Assembly (NCBI GenBank): GCA_002410555.1
Contig: DHSR01000045.1
Coordinates: 1-25,476, forward strand
From: Bacteroidales bacterium UBA5281
GTDB lineage: Bacteria > Bacteroidota > Bacteroidia > Bacteroidales > Lentimicrobiaceae
Direction: 5' to 3'
DNA length: 25,476 bases
This document shows positions 7,202 to 15,292 of this stretch, one piece after another (the first letter of the stretch is position 1; the number at the start of each line of letters is the position of its first letter). Position numbers and translations under genes: made by a program. The notes under the pieces were generated by a model, which saw only the letters and a program-made list of their open reading frames with translations, was not told the DNA's origin and searched no databases.

Positions 7202-8341
7202 ATGAAAATTATTACGGAGTATTTTAAATATCTGCTGGCTTTCATTATTCTGGTTGGGGCGCAGTCTTCAGGAGAGCTTCTACTGGCTGAGCCACACAAT
7301 GCACCTGACTCAACTGCTGTAACTGTTTTGTTTGCCGGCGACATCATGCAACATACTCCGCAGATTACTGCAGCTAAAATCAACGATTCCACTTATGATT
7401 ATACTCCGGTTTTCAAATATGTTAAACCCATCATCAGCAAATTCGATCTGGCGGTTGCCAACCTTGAGGTAACTCTTGCAGGAGAACCTTATACCGGATA
7501 CCCTCAGTTCAGTGCTCCCGATGAGCTGGCCAATGCAGCCAAAGATGCAGGTTTTGATGTTCTATGCACTGCCAACAACCATTCCTGCGACCGGGGAGAT
7601 AATGGCATTCTCCGTACCGTTAAAACCTTAAAAAAAACAGGTATTGCCCGCACCGGAACTTACACCGACAGCATTGATTTCCGCAATAATCATCCATTAA
7701 TGATTCATAAAAACGACATCACCGTTGCACTTTTCAACTACACCTATGGTACCAACGGGCTCCCGTTTCATTATCCGGCTATGGTCAGTCTTATTGATTC
7801 ATCGCATCTGGTTAGCGACCTGAAAGCCGCCAGACGACCAGGCATTGATTTTATTATTGTTTATTTTCACTGGGGTCAGGAATACCAAAGCCATCCCAAC
7901 CATACCCAGGAAGAACTGGCTCAACTTGCTTTTAACCATGGGGCTGATGTGGTAATTGGTTCCCATCCTCACGTATTGCAACGTATGGAATATTACGCCC
8001 CCTCAGATACCACCAACGGCCAGTTGGTTGTGTATTCGCTGGGCAACTATGTTTCCAATCAGCGTGATCGCTTTCGCGATGGAGGAGCTATGATAAGTTT
8101 TACATTGTCGAAAAACTGGAACGGGCACCGGGTTTCTAATCCAAAATATCATCTTACCTGGGTTTATACACCAATGGAGGATGGCCGGAAACAGTATTAC
8201 ATTCTGCCGGTAACCCAATTTGAAAATGACACTACCCTGGATGCGGCTTCACTTTCGAAAATCAGGCTTTTTTCAAATGATTCGAGAGAACTATTTGGCA
8301 ACGAAAACCGGGATGTTCCTGAATATCCCGAGAAACTATAA
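7202..8341 (+). CDS. CapA family metallophosphatase-like protein
   Basis: A 379-aa member of the CapA/PgsA family (calcineurin-like fold) linked to capsule or poly-gamma-glutamate assembly. Motifs in order are LFAGDIMQH (43-51), ANLE (86-89), ANNHSCDRGDNG (124-135), FHWGQEY around His-223, GSHPHVLQ with His-255 and His-257, and YSLGNYVSNQ. Together these supply the expected metal ligands. I chose the ATG at 7202, not an in-frame start 36 nt upstream, because it gives a clean export signal (MKIITEYFKYLLAFIILVGA) and avoids overlapping the LpxR gene. Export suggests a periplasmic or surface role. The 2-nt spacing implies translational coupling with the LpxR-family gene and a joint envelope function. 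No other capsule genes are in the window. Confidence 0.88.
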   Translation: MKIITEYFKYLLAFIILVGAQSSGELLLAEPHNAPDSTAVTVLFAGDIMQHTPQITAAKINDSTYDYTPVFKYVKPIISKFDLAVANLEVTLAGEPYTGYPQFSAPDELANAAKDAGFDVLCTANNHSCDRGDNGILRTVKTLKKTGIARTGTYTDSIDFRNNHPLMIHKNDITVALFNYTYGTNGLPFHYPAMVSLIDSSHLVSDLKAARRPGIDFIIVYFHWGQEYQSHPNHTQEELAQLAFNHGADVVIGSHPHVLQRMEYYAPSDTTNGQLVVYSLGNYVSNQRDRFRDGGAMISFTLSKNWNGHRVSNPKYHLTWVYTPMEDGRKQYYILPVTQFENDTTLDAASLSKIRLFSNDSRELFGNENRDVPEYPEKL

Positions 8342-8442
8342 CCATCTTTTTTCAGGCAACCTGATTGTTGCAATGCATGTTTCTACCTCTCCCCTTTCTC
8401 TATGAAAAACACTAGGAAAAATGAACAGATTACCAGCAGCAT

Positions 8443-9726
8443 TTAATCTCCGCTGTTATTTTCCGACGGTAAAACCAGATGTTCCATCAGCAGCACCATT
8501 ACGATACCCATAACAAGACTATTTCCCAGAAGCGGTCTGATCATTGCAGGTATTTGTGCAATGACATCACCCGGAATAAAGGAGATTAAAAGTGCCACCA
8601 TAAGGGGCATCCCGATGATTACTCCATCATTAAAACCGATAACTGCTTTTTGCTGAACCAGCATTTGAAAGCCGGCAGCAAACTGGGTGGTCATAACATA
8701 GAGTAGCACAACTCCCATAACTATATTTGGGATTAACAAAAGCATTTGAATTAGCGGCGGAAAGAAAGCACAAAGAATCAGCAATATGCCGCTAACAATA
8801 AAAGGGTAGCGCGATGCACAGCGTGTAGCCGCAATAATTCCGGGACTCAACGAAAAGTCCGTGGAACCAATTACTCCTGTCAAACCCGATACGGCGCTGG
8901 AAATACCGCTAAAAAAGACTCCCCGCTTCGTGCGTGTTACCATTTGATCTGCACCAATCATTTTTCCAACGGCCTGAATGGAACCCACCTCTGCAATCAG
9001 AATAGCCAGGGCACAAAACAAAAATGAAAAAATTACCCCAAATTCAAATTCAGGAATAATAAACAAACCATACCCTGCATTACTGATTTCACCAGGCTCC
9101 GTGGTAACATTCACCGGGTTTAAATTAAATTGGTAAAGAAAAAATGAACTCATAAGAATACCCCAAATGAGTGTGGTTGATTTCCAAATGCCATTCAACA
9201 TCCGGTTTAAAACAATGAGCAATATGGTAATAACCAGCAAAAATCCCAGGTTGAATAATGGATTAGAAGCACCTTTAAAACTCAGGTTTAATATAGTAGG
9301 CGTAAGGGTTATGGGGATTAAAAACATGATGGTGACAATAATGCGTGTGGTAAACAACCGTTGCAAAATTTTAAGCATGCCGGCAGCAGCCATAATTGCC
9401 ATAACCAGCCCACCAATCATTATTGCTGTATAAATAGCCGGGATACCAGATGAAAGTGAAGCAAGAATACCGACAAGCAATACGGATGCCGGGCCTACTA
9501 CAAGGGGCAACTTATGTCCAAAAAAAATCTGCGCCAAAAGCGTCAGACCAAGAATGGCAAACAGTTTCTGCATGTAGTATCCTTGTGCAAGGAGATCTGC
9601 ACCAAAATGAAGCTTTGCCAATACCAGACCCATAACTATCAAAGCGGGTACTGTTACAATCCACCATTGCAGTCCATATAGAATCATGGGTAGTAAGCGC
9701 GGCTTGTCTTCTAAATTATATTGCAT
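8443..9726 (-). CDS. NCS2-family nucleobase (xanthine/uracil-type) permease
   Basis: This polytopic inner-membrane transporter of 427 aa has about 12-14 hydrophobic helices. It would import a purine or pyrimidine base with H+ or Na+. Recognisable NCS2 features are the N-terminal block LYGLQWWIVTVPAL, VVGPASVLLVG near residue 75, EVGSIQAVGK, and the signature region GSTDFSLSPGIIAATRCASR. That last segment corresponds to the NAT motif (Q/E/P)-N-x-G-x4-T-R, but the Asn is replaced: it reads SPGIIAATR. Substrate prediction is therefore unsafe. The gene is convergent with the CapA-like gene and divergent from the thioredoxin/glutaredoxin gene. A candidate operator sits in its promoter spacer. Confidence 0.85.
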   Translation of the reverse strand: MQYNLEDKPRLLPMILYGLQWWIVTVPALIVMGLVLAKLHFGADLLAQGYYMQKLFAILGLTLLAQIFFGHKLPLVVGPASVLLVGILASLSSGIPAIYTAIMIGGLVMAIMAAAGMLKILQRLFTTRIIVTIMFLIPITLTPTILNLSFKGASNPLFNLGFLLVITILLIVLNRMLNGIWKSTTLIWGILMSSFFLYQFNLNPVNVTTEPGEISNAGYGLFIIPEFEFGVIFSFLFCALAILIAEVGSIQAVGKMIGADQMVTRTKRGVFFSGISSAVSGLTGVIGSTDFSLSPGIIAATRCASRYPFIVSGILLILCAFFPPLIQMLLLIPNIVMGVVLLYVMTTQFAAGFQMLVQQKAVIGFNDGVIIGMPLMVALLISFIPGDVIAQIPAMIRPLLGNSLVMGIVMVLLMEHLVLPSENNSGD

Positions 9727-10157
9727 TGTGTCGGGTGAATGAGGGTAGCTTTATTTTTTTGACAAAACTAAGCAATAAGTTTTTACTTATTTCAATGACA
9801 GGTTTTACATTCATTGGTTTGGGAAGCTGTCATGTTTGCGAGCAGAGAGTCTAAAATAACTCAATGGTAACCGCAAACTGATCATTCCCAATAAACAAAA
9901 AAAAACAAATCACCACGCTCAAGAATATTCATTCCTCTCATGTCCAGTCATTCTCTCCTCTTTTCCGGTTCAGGCGCCCGGGCTGGCCCGGTACGACGTC
10001 ATTCAAAAAAACTGACATTTTGTCCTGTCTTATATATATAAGTTAGATTTTACAACGACCTTAAATCGCTTAATTATCACTATTTTAAGGATTTTATATT
10101 TTTACTTACCTGTTATGGCACAGAATTTGAAAATTTTGCCGGTAAAACAAAGCCATT
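9727..10157. other. Intergenic region, 431 bp, between divergent genes
   Basis: It separates the permease (minus) from the thioredoxin/glutaredoxin gene (plus). Contents seen: the permease promoter and palindrome (9763-9791), a GC-rich perfect inverted repeat CCGGGC-TG-GCCCGG (9978-9991) in otherwise AT-rich DNA, and a perfect 14-bp palindrome CTTATATATATAAG (10029-10042). No gene is recognisable. Confidence 0.6.
9763..9791 (-). promoter_or_regulatory. Permease promoter with candidate operator palindrome
   Basis: On the minus strand TAGTTTTG (9763-9770) matches the -7 consensus TAnnTTTG, about 37 nt from the permease ATG. Directly upstream, where the -7/-33 spacer lies, is the inverted repeat AATAAGT-TTTT-ACTTATT (9774-9791). 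A palindrome in the spacer is a good position for a repressor. The -33 box itself is weak (ATTG). Confidence 0.45.
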
Positions 10158-10745
10158 ATGAAAGTAAAAGAAATAAACACTTTGAGCGAATTAAAATCCA
10201 TGCTTGCGGCAAACCAGCGCACTTTTCTATTGCTCTATAAAGGGGGATCAGCGACTTCGGGATGCGCCGAATCGTATCTTGAGGAAGCCGTTTCAGCTTT
10301 AAAAGAGGGAAATGTTTTGAAAGCCGATGCCAATAAGGTTCGTGATATCCATCCTGATTATGGTGTTGATACTGTTCCGTCACTTTTGGTATTCGAGAAA
10401 AACGAGCTTAAGAACATCATCAAAGGATGTCAGACAGCATCATATTATAAAAACCTGATAGAGAATCAGCTTTATCAATCGAATGTTTCATCATCCGGCA
10501 AATCAGCGCCTTCGGTAACTGTATACAGCACACCTACTTGTCCCTGGTGCACTACCCTGAAAAACTACCTGCGTCAGCATAAAATTCAGTTTACCGATAT
10601 CAATGTAGCGGCTGATCCTCATATGGCTCAGGAATTGGTAAGAAAATCAGGCCATACGGGCGTACCCCAAACAGAAATAAACGGGCAAATGATTGTCGGT
10701 TTCGACAAAGCCCGGCTGAACTCAATGCTAAATATTAACGGTTAA
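10158..10745 (+). CDS. Thioredoxin-like / glutaredoxin two-domain protein
   Basis: The 195-aa cytoplasmic protein has no signal peptide. Residues 1-105 form a thioredoxin fold (VDTVPSLLVFEKNEL around the cis-Pro) with a degenerate active site: the region reads SGCAES with a single Cys-36, so classical dithiol chemistry is unlikely. Residues 115-195 form a glutaredoxin/NrdH-type domain with the active site C128-P-W-C131, a cis-Pro in GVPQT, and a C-terminal GFDKARL segment. The fusion suggests a redox protein with one catalytic and one binding domain. It is followed 10 nt later by a GroES-like gene, which points to a role in thiol or protein-folding stress. The start follows the GroES-like gene's pattern (AT-rich leader, no Shine-Dalgarno). 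Confidence 0.82.
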   Translation: MKVKEINTLSELKSMLAANQRTFLLLYKGGSATSGCAESYLEEAVSALKEGNVLKADANKVRDIHPDYGVDTVPSLLVFEKNELKNIIKGCQTASYYKNLIENQLYQSNVSSSGKSAPSVTVYSTPTCPWCTTLKNYLRQHKIQFTDINVAADPHMAQELVRKSGHTGVPQTEINGQMIVGFDKARLNSMLNING

Positions 10746-10755
10746 TTTTACAAAA

Positions 10756-11043
10756 ATGAAAGAACTACAACCATTACATCAAAATGTATTGCTCGACATG
10801 AGCCAGGAAAAGGGTGAACAACGCACTTCGGGAGGGATTATCATTCCCGATACGGCCAGGGAAAAACCGCAAATGGCAAAGGTGGTTGCCACCGGACAGA
10901 TTGAAAACAGTGAAATAAGTACCGGTGACATGGTGCTGTTTCGCAAATTTTCCGGAACCGAAATTGATTTTGAGGGCAAACCTTACCTCATCGTTCCTTA
11001 TACCGATTTATTGGCCAGGATAGTTGAAACAGAAAGTATCTGA
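10756..11043 (+). CDS. groES: GroES-type co-chaperonin (stand-alone)
   Basis: The 95-aa product has the chaperonin-10 fold. The mobile-loop region EQRTSGGIIIPDTAREKPQ is clear. A conserved FRKFSGTEIDFEGKPYLIV segment and a C-terminal LLARIVE strand follow. GroES normally caps GroEL and is cotranscribed with it, but here a terminator follows at once and no groEL is in the window. The gene is instead paired with a glutaredoxin-domain protein. It may be a second GroES-like paralogue with a specialised partner, or the organism's only groES separated from groEL; the sequence here cannot decide. Confidence 0.85.
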   Translation: MKELQPLHQNVLLDMSQEKGEQRTSGGIIIPDTAREKPQMAKVVATGQIENSEISTGDMVLFRKFSGTEIDFEGKPYLIVPYTDLLARIVETESI

Positions 11044-11069
11044 CCACTGAGGGATTAAAAAATTCAGAT

Positions 11070-11100
11070 AGCGGGATTCATCTCCCGCTTTTTTATTTTT
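11070..11100 (+). terminator. Intrinsic terminator after the GroES-type gene
   Basis: The stem AGCGGGA (11070-11076) and TCCCGCT (11083-11089), with a 6-nt loop, is followed by TTTTTTATTTTT. The T-tract ends exactly where the stop codon of the convergent plug gene begins (11101), so the two transcripts end back to back. Confidence 0.88.
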
Positions 11101-12459
11101 TTATTGATTGATCACCTCGGTACCTATCAGCCTGTCGAAACGGGTGCCCTGTTCCCGGTAATAAACCAATATGGTGTAACGATTACGTGTCTGGTAGTGT
11201 GTTCCTTCTAAACGCGACAGGTCGGCCTTTGTAGAACCATTTGGCAGAAAAGCATACAAATAATTGTAATAACCCTGTTTAAGATATAACCTGGCTTCAT
11301 ATCCCTGTCGCGCAAAATTATACTTCATTTGCGCTTTTCCAAAAGCGGCTTGTGGGGCATTGGCCAATGCGCTGAATTGCCAATAGGTAAGGTCGCCCAT
11401 AATATATACCCCTCCGTCGGTAAAAGGCGTCTGGTAAGGCAGAAAAAAATCAACCCAAACATATTCACCTTCAATACTAACATCGGGAGCATCTTCGGTT
11501 TGAATCAGATGCTTACCATTTATGTCTCCGTAGGTAATGTAGGGTTTAGAAGCCCGTACTGCATCAGGCAGTAATTTTACGAAATAACCATCGCGCCGGT
11601 GCTCTATTGCTGCAATGCGCTCCGAATGGTATCTAAGGCTTTTGATATCAAAATAACGGAATTCATTGCCTCCTTCAAAAGCATTGCGACCATCCGTATA
11701 ATGATAATCTATCTCGTTGTGTCTTAGCATAAGCGGTTCCAGACCCCAGATGGCATTGTCCCATCTGTCATTCTGAAGGATAACAACTTTTAGCTCCCGG
11801 GGATCCAGTATAGGATAGGAAGGATTTAATATGGAAAATTGCACCTCCTGATGGGTAAAGTACTGGTCTACAACACTCGATTGTTTTATAAGTGCTTCAA
11901 TGGTGACCCGTTGATCCACCACCATAAAGCGCCGTGTAATAATGGGGTGGTCTGCATCCCCATCCGGATAAACCTTAAGTAAATAGTTTCCCGGCAAAGT
12001 AAATTGAAACTCGTTGTTGGGAAAAATCAGTTCATAATGCGTATATTCCTGAAGTGTATTGAAGGAATACGCGTAATCGCGGATGTAACCTTCTGTAAAG
12101 CCGGCTATATACTCATTTTGCCAAAGATCAGTTGGGTTCCAGAGAGCATCGCAATGAATGACAGTATATTGCCACAACTGATAATCATGATCCAGTTGGT
12201 CAAAACTCAACCGAAGCTGTTCATCACTGTTAAATTGCATGATGGGTCCCGAAAGTTCAAAACCATTCCGGTGAAATAGCACCGAAGCAATGGATGCATC
12301 ATAAATAAAATCCTCATACCGGAAAAAAGCCTGGTCATAGTAATCCTCACTATCCTGTGATTTGCGCTCAACCTGAGCATAAACCATGGAACCAGAGAAA
12401 ACGAAGGCAAGCATAACACAAATAAATTTGATGCTAAAAGGTCGAATATTGCAGCACAT
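11101..12459 (-). CDS. Type IX secretion system plug protein (DUF5103)
   Basis: In Flavobacterium johnsoniae the Plug protein closes the SprA translocon of the T9SS on its periplasmic side when no cargo is engaged. The 452-aa product has a signal peptide (MCCNIRPFSIKFICVMLAF...VYAQ, cleaved near 29). The DUF5103 N-terminal block follows, with IYDASIASVLFHRNGFELS, CDALWNPTDLWQNEYI, GFTEGYIRDYAYSFNT and YTHYELIFPNNEF. An immunoglobulin-like middle part follows, and a C-terminal region (YVWVDFFLPYQTPF...GYYNYLYAFLPNGS) also typical of the family. It acts in the periplasm at the outer membrane. No other T9SS core gene is adjacent, which is usual in this phylum. The gene at 4170-5780 encodes a likely substrate of the same system. 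Confidence 0.88.
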   Translation of the reverse strand: MCCNIRPFSIKFICVMLAFVFSGSMVYAQVERKSQDSEDYYDQAFFRYEDFIYDASIASVLFHRNGFELSGPIMQFNSDEQLRLSFDQLDHDYQLWQYTVIHCDALWNPTDLWQNEYIAGFTEGYIRDYAYSFNTLQEYTHYELIFPNNEFQFTLPGNYLLKVYPDGDADHPIITRRFMVVDQRVTIEALIKQSSVVDQYFTHQEVQFSILNPSYPILDPRELKVVILQNDRWDNAIWGLEPLMLRHNEIDYHYTDGRNAFEGGNEFRYFDIKSLRYHSERIAAIEHRRDGYFVKLLPDAVRASKPYITYGDINGKHLIQTEDAPDVSIEGEYVWVDFFLPYQTPFTDGGVYIMGDLTYWQFSALANAPQAAFGKAQMKYNFARQGYEARLYLKQGYYNYLYAFLPNGSTKADLSRLEGTHYQTRNRYTILVYYREQGTRFDRLIGTEVINQ

Positions 12460-12645
12460 AAGCTTAATTTTGGTCGATTTTGTTACAAAAATAACAATTC
12501 AAAGCCATGTTCGATCATCAATGTGAGAAACTTATCAATATTAGTCTATGTTTGTATACTCATTTGTTGATTTTGATTAGTTTTGCAAATTATCTGCGGC
12601 AGAATTATTTTTTAATGTAGATAATTAACTATGTCCGTAATTAAA

Positions 12646-12653
12646 TACCTTTG
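12646..12653 (+). promoter_or_regulatory. Putative -7 box for the nqr operon
   Basis: TACCTTTG matches TAnnTTTG 35 nt before the nqrA ATG. Further matches lie at 12578-12585 (TAGTTTTG) and 12547-12554 (TATGTTTG), so the operon may have more than one start site. None has a perfect TTTG -33 element at 19-21 nt. Confidence 0.45.
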
Positions 12654-12688
12654 CAAAATCATTACGCAAGTGTGAAATCACCACAATT

Positions 12689-14035
12689 ATGCCAAAAACG
12701 ATTAAATTAACCCGGGGTTTGGATATCCGGCTCAAAGGAGAAGCCGGGAAAACACTTAAGGAGGTATCGCCCCGCTTGTATGCGATAAAACCCACAGATT
12801 TTATCGGAGTATTTCCCCGTCTGCAGGTTAAAGAAGGTGATCATGTAAAAGCGGGCAGTCCTGTTTTTATAGATAAGTATCGTGAAAACATCATTTACAC
12901 CTCACCGGTAAGCGGCACCATAACCGAGATAAAGCGCGGTGACAAAAGACTTCTGCTTGAAATTAAGATTGAGGCCGATGGCCGGGATGAATTTGTGGAT
13001 TTTGGCGCAGCCTCTCCTGCCGCACTAAGCAACGAAGAAATTATCGGCAAATTGCTTGATAGTGGCCTTTGGACCATGATCAAACAACGTCCCTATGGGG
13101 TGGTTGCCAATCCAGATGTTAAACCCAAAGCTGTACATATATCGGCATTTGATACCGCCCCGCTGGCGCCGGATTACGACTTTATAATTCAGGGAAAGAG
13201 CAAAGACTTTCAGACAGGTATAGATGTGCTGGCCAAAATTACCGAAAATAAAGTTCATCTTAATGTAAGCAAGACTACCAGTGCAGCAGAATTCCTTCAG
13301 TGTAAAAATGTTACCATCAACACTTTTAGCGGCCCTCACCCTGCCGGGAATCCCGGTATTCAGATTCACCATCTGGATCCGATAAATAAAGGAGACATAG
13401 TATGGGTAGTTGGCGTGCAGGAAGTAGTCGCCATTGGACGTCTGTTTAATCAGGGACGTTACAACCCGGAGATTACCGTTGCCCTGGCAGGATCTGAAGT
13501 AATTGCTCCCGCCTATTACAAAACCCATCGTTGTGCATCGGTTTTTGAAATACTGAAAGGCAATGTAAATGAAGGCAATAACCGCTATATTTCCGGTAAT
13601 GTGCTTACCGGCACCCGCATCCGTCCTGATAACTATCTGAACTTTTACGATTCGATGATAACGGTGATTCCCGAGGGCGACCAGTATGAGTTTTTGGGAT
13701 GGGCTATGCCGGGGTTCAATAAATTCAGCATTTCACGATCATTTTTTAGCTGGCTTAATCCCGGTCGTAAATATGTTCTCGACAGTAATAAGCATGGTGG
13801 AGAACGGGCTTATGTAATGACGGGTCTGTACGAAAAAGTGTTGCCTATGGACATTTATCCATTGCAGTTGATTAAATCCATTCTGTTTGAAGACATTGAC
13901 CTGATGGAAAATCTGGGTATCTACGAGGTAGAACCTGAAGATTTTGCTTTGTGTGAATTTGTGGATGTCTCAAAATCAGAGATACAAACCATCATTCGTA
14001 CCGGTCTGGAATTAATGCGCAAGGAAATGAGTTAA
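12689..14035 (+). CDS. nqrA: Na+-translocating NADH:quinone reductase subunit A
   Basis: NqrA (448 aa) is the peripheral cytoplasmic subunit of Na+-NQR and contributes to the ubiquinone/menaquinone-binding region. It begins with the conserved stretch KLTRGLDIRLKGEAG and a barrel-sandwich (biotinyl-lipoyl-like) segment with VKEGDHVKAGSPVF. GPHPAGNPGIQIHHLDPI in the middle is diagnostic, and YPLQLIKSILFEDIDLMENLGIYEVEPEDFALCEFV closes the protein in the way seen in all NqrA. There are no membrane segments, as expected. It is the first gene of a complete six-gene operon; nqrB follows after 51 nt. Confidence 0.97.
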   Translation: MPKTIKLTRGLDIRLKGEAGKTLKEVSPRLYAIKPTDFIGVFPRLQVKEGDHVKAGSPVFIDKYRENIIYTSPVSGTITEIKRGDKRLLLEIKIEADGRDEFVDFGAASPAALSNEEIIGKLLDSGLWTMIKQRPYGVVANPDVKPKAVHISAFDTAPLAPDYDFIIQGKSKDFQTGIDVLAKITENKVHLNVSKTTSAAEFLQCKNVTINTFSGPHPAGNPGIQIHHLDPINKGDIVWVVGVQEVVAIGRLFNQGRYNPEITVALAGSEVIAPAYYKTHRCASVFEILKGNVNEGNNRYISGNVLTGTRIRPDNYLNFYDSMITVIPEGDQYEFLGWAMPGFNKFSISRSFFSWLNPGRKYVLDSNKHGGERAYVMTGLYEKVLPMDIYPLQLIKSILFEDIDLMENLGIYEVEPEDFALCEFVDVSKSEIQTIIRTGLELMRKEMS

Positions 14036-14086
14036 GGCAGGGCCTCAACTGAAAAAGAAATACAAATAATAATTAATCTCAACTGA

Positions 14087-15250
14087 ATGAAAGCGCTCAG
14101 AAGAACCCTGGATAAAATGAAACCCCAGTTTCAGAAGGGCGGAAAGTTTGAAAAACTGCATTCCACTTTCGATGCATTCGAAACTTTCCTGTTTGTGCCG
14201 GATATTACTACCTCCAGGGGCAGTCATATCCGTGATGCCAACGATATGAAACGTACCATGGTGATTGTGGTAATCGCACTTATTCCGGCCTTATTGTTTG
14301 GTATCTGGAATGTAGGATTTCAACATTTTATCTCTATAGGCGAAACGGCCACTTTTTGGGACAATGTTCTCTTTGGCCTGGGTAAAGTGCTGCCCATCAT
14401 CGTCGTATCTTACGTTGTTGGACTGGGTATTGAGTTTGCTTTTGCCCAGATCAGACATCACGAAGTAAACGAAGGATTCCTGGTTTCAGGTATGCTTATT
14501 CCGCTGGTGCTGCCCCCCGACACTCCGTTGTGGATGGTTGCCCTCTCTACTGCATTTGCTGTGGTGATTGGCAAAGAGGTATTTGGTGGAACCGGTATGA
14601 ATATATTAAATCCGGCACTAACGGCACGGGCTTTCCTTTTCTTTGCCTATCCGGCCAGTATGTCGGGCGATAAGGTATGGATAGCTGAGAAAGCCGATGC
14701 TTTTTCCGGGGCTACCCCTTTAGCCGAAGCCGCTGCCAGCGTTTCCTCAGGCAAAGCCATTGAATTTTCACACAGCATTTCAGATATGTTTTTCGGATTT
14801 ATTCCCGGATCTATTGGAGAAACATCCACCCTTGCCATTCTTATTGGCGCAGCTATCCTCATTATTACCGGCGTAGGAAGCTTGCGAATTATGTTGTCGG
14901 TGGTTGTAGGAGGACTGTTTATGGGTGGGCTGCTCAATATTTTTGCCATTAATCCTTACATGGCCATGCCGGCATACATCCATCTGATAGCTGGTGGTTT
15001 TGCCTTTGGTACCGTATATATGGCTACCGACCCGGTAACTGCATCGCAAACCAATAAAGGAAAACTTATTTTCGGTTTCCTTGTGGGAATTATGGCCGTT
15101 CTTATACGGGTATTGAATCCGGCTTATCCCGAAGGCATGATGCTTGCCATATTGCTGATGAACGTGTTTGCTCCACTTATCGACCATTACGTGGTACAGG
15201 CCAACATCAAACGCAGGTTGAAAAGAATTCCCAAACCGGTAAAAGCCTGA
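14087..15250 (+). CDS. nqrB: Na+-translocating NADH:quinone reductase subunit B
   Basis: NqrB (387 aa) is the main membrane subunit and carries a covalently bound FMN and riboflavin; Na+ movement is coupled here. A soluble N-terminal arm (LRRTLDKMKPQFQKGGKFEK) leads to about ten helices. FMN attaches by phosphoester to the Thr of DAFSGATPLA, which is Thr-210 here and corresponds to Thr-236 in Vibrio cholerae. Other conserved blocks are HEVNEGFLVSGMLIPLVLPP, GKEVFGGTGMNILNPALTARAF and FGTVYMATDPVTAS. The flavin would be attached by the ApbE encoded at 18715-19713. Confidence 0.97.
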   Translation: MKALRRTLDKMKPQFQKGGKFEKLHSTFDAFETFLFVPDITTSRGSHIRDANDMKRTMVIVVIALIPALLFGIWNVGFQHFISIGETATFWDNVLFGLGKVLPIIVVSYVVGLGIEFAFAQIRHHEVNEGFLVSGMLIPLVLPPDTPLWMVALSTAFAVVIGKEVFGGTGMNILNPALTARAFLFFAYPASMSGDKVWIAEKADAFSGATPLAEAAASVSSGKAIEFSHSISDMFFGFIPGSIGETSTLAILIGAAILIITGVGSLRIMLSVVVGGLFMGGLLNIFAINPYMAMPAYIHLIAGGFAFGTVYMATDPVTASQTNKGKLIFGFLVGIMAVLIRVLNPAYPEGMMLAILLMNVFAPLIDHYVVQANIKRRLKRIPKPVKA

Positions 15251-15292
15251 TGATGGTGAACATATTAAACGAACTTACAAAACAAGGAAAAC

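Noticed and set aside
10116..10130. Sigma-54 -24/-12-like sequence TGGCAC-N5-TTGA before the thioredoxin/glutaredoxin gene
   Set aside because: The -12 element lacks the invariant GC (TTGA, not TTGC), so one half of the site is not convincing.
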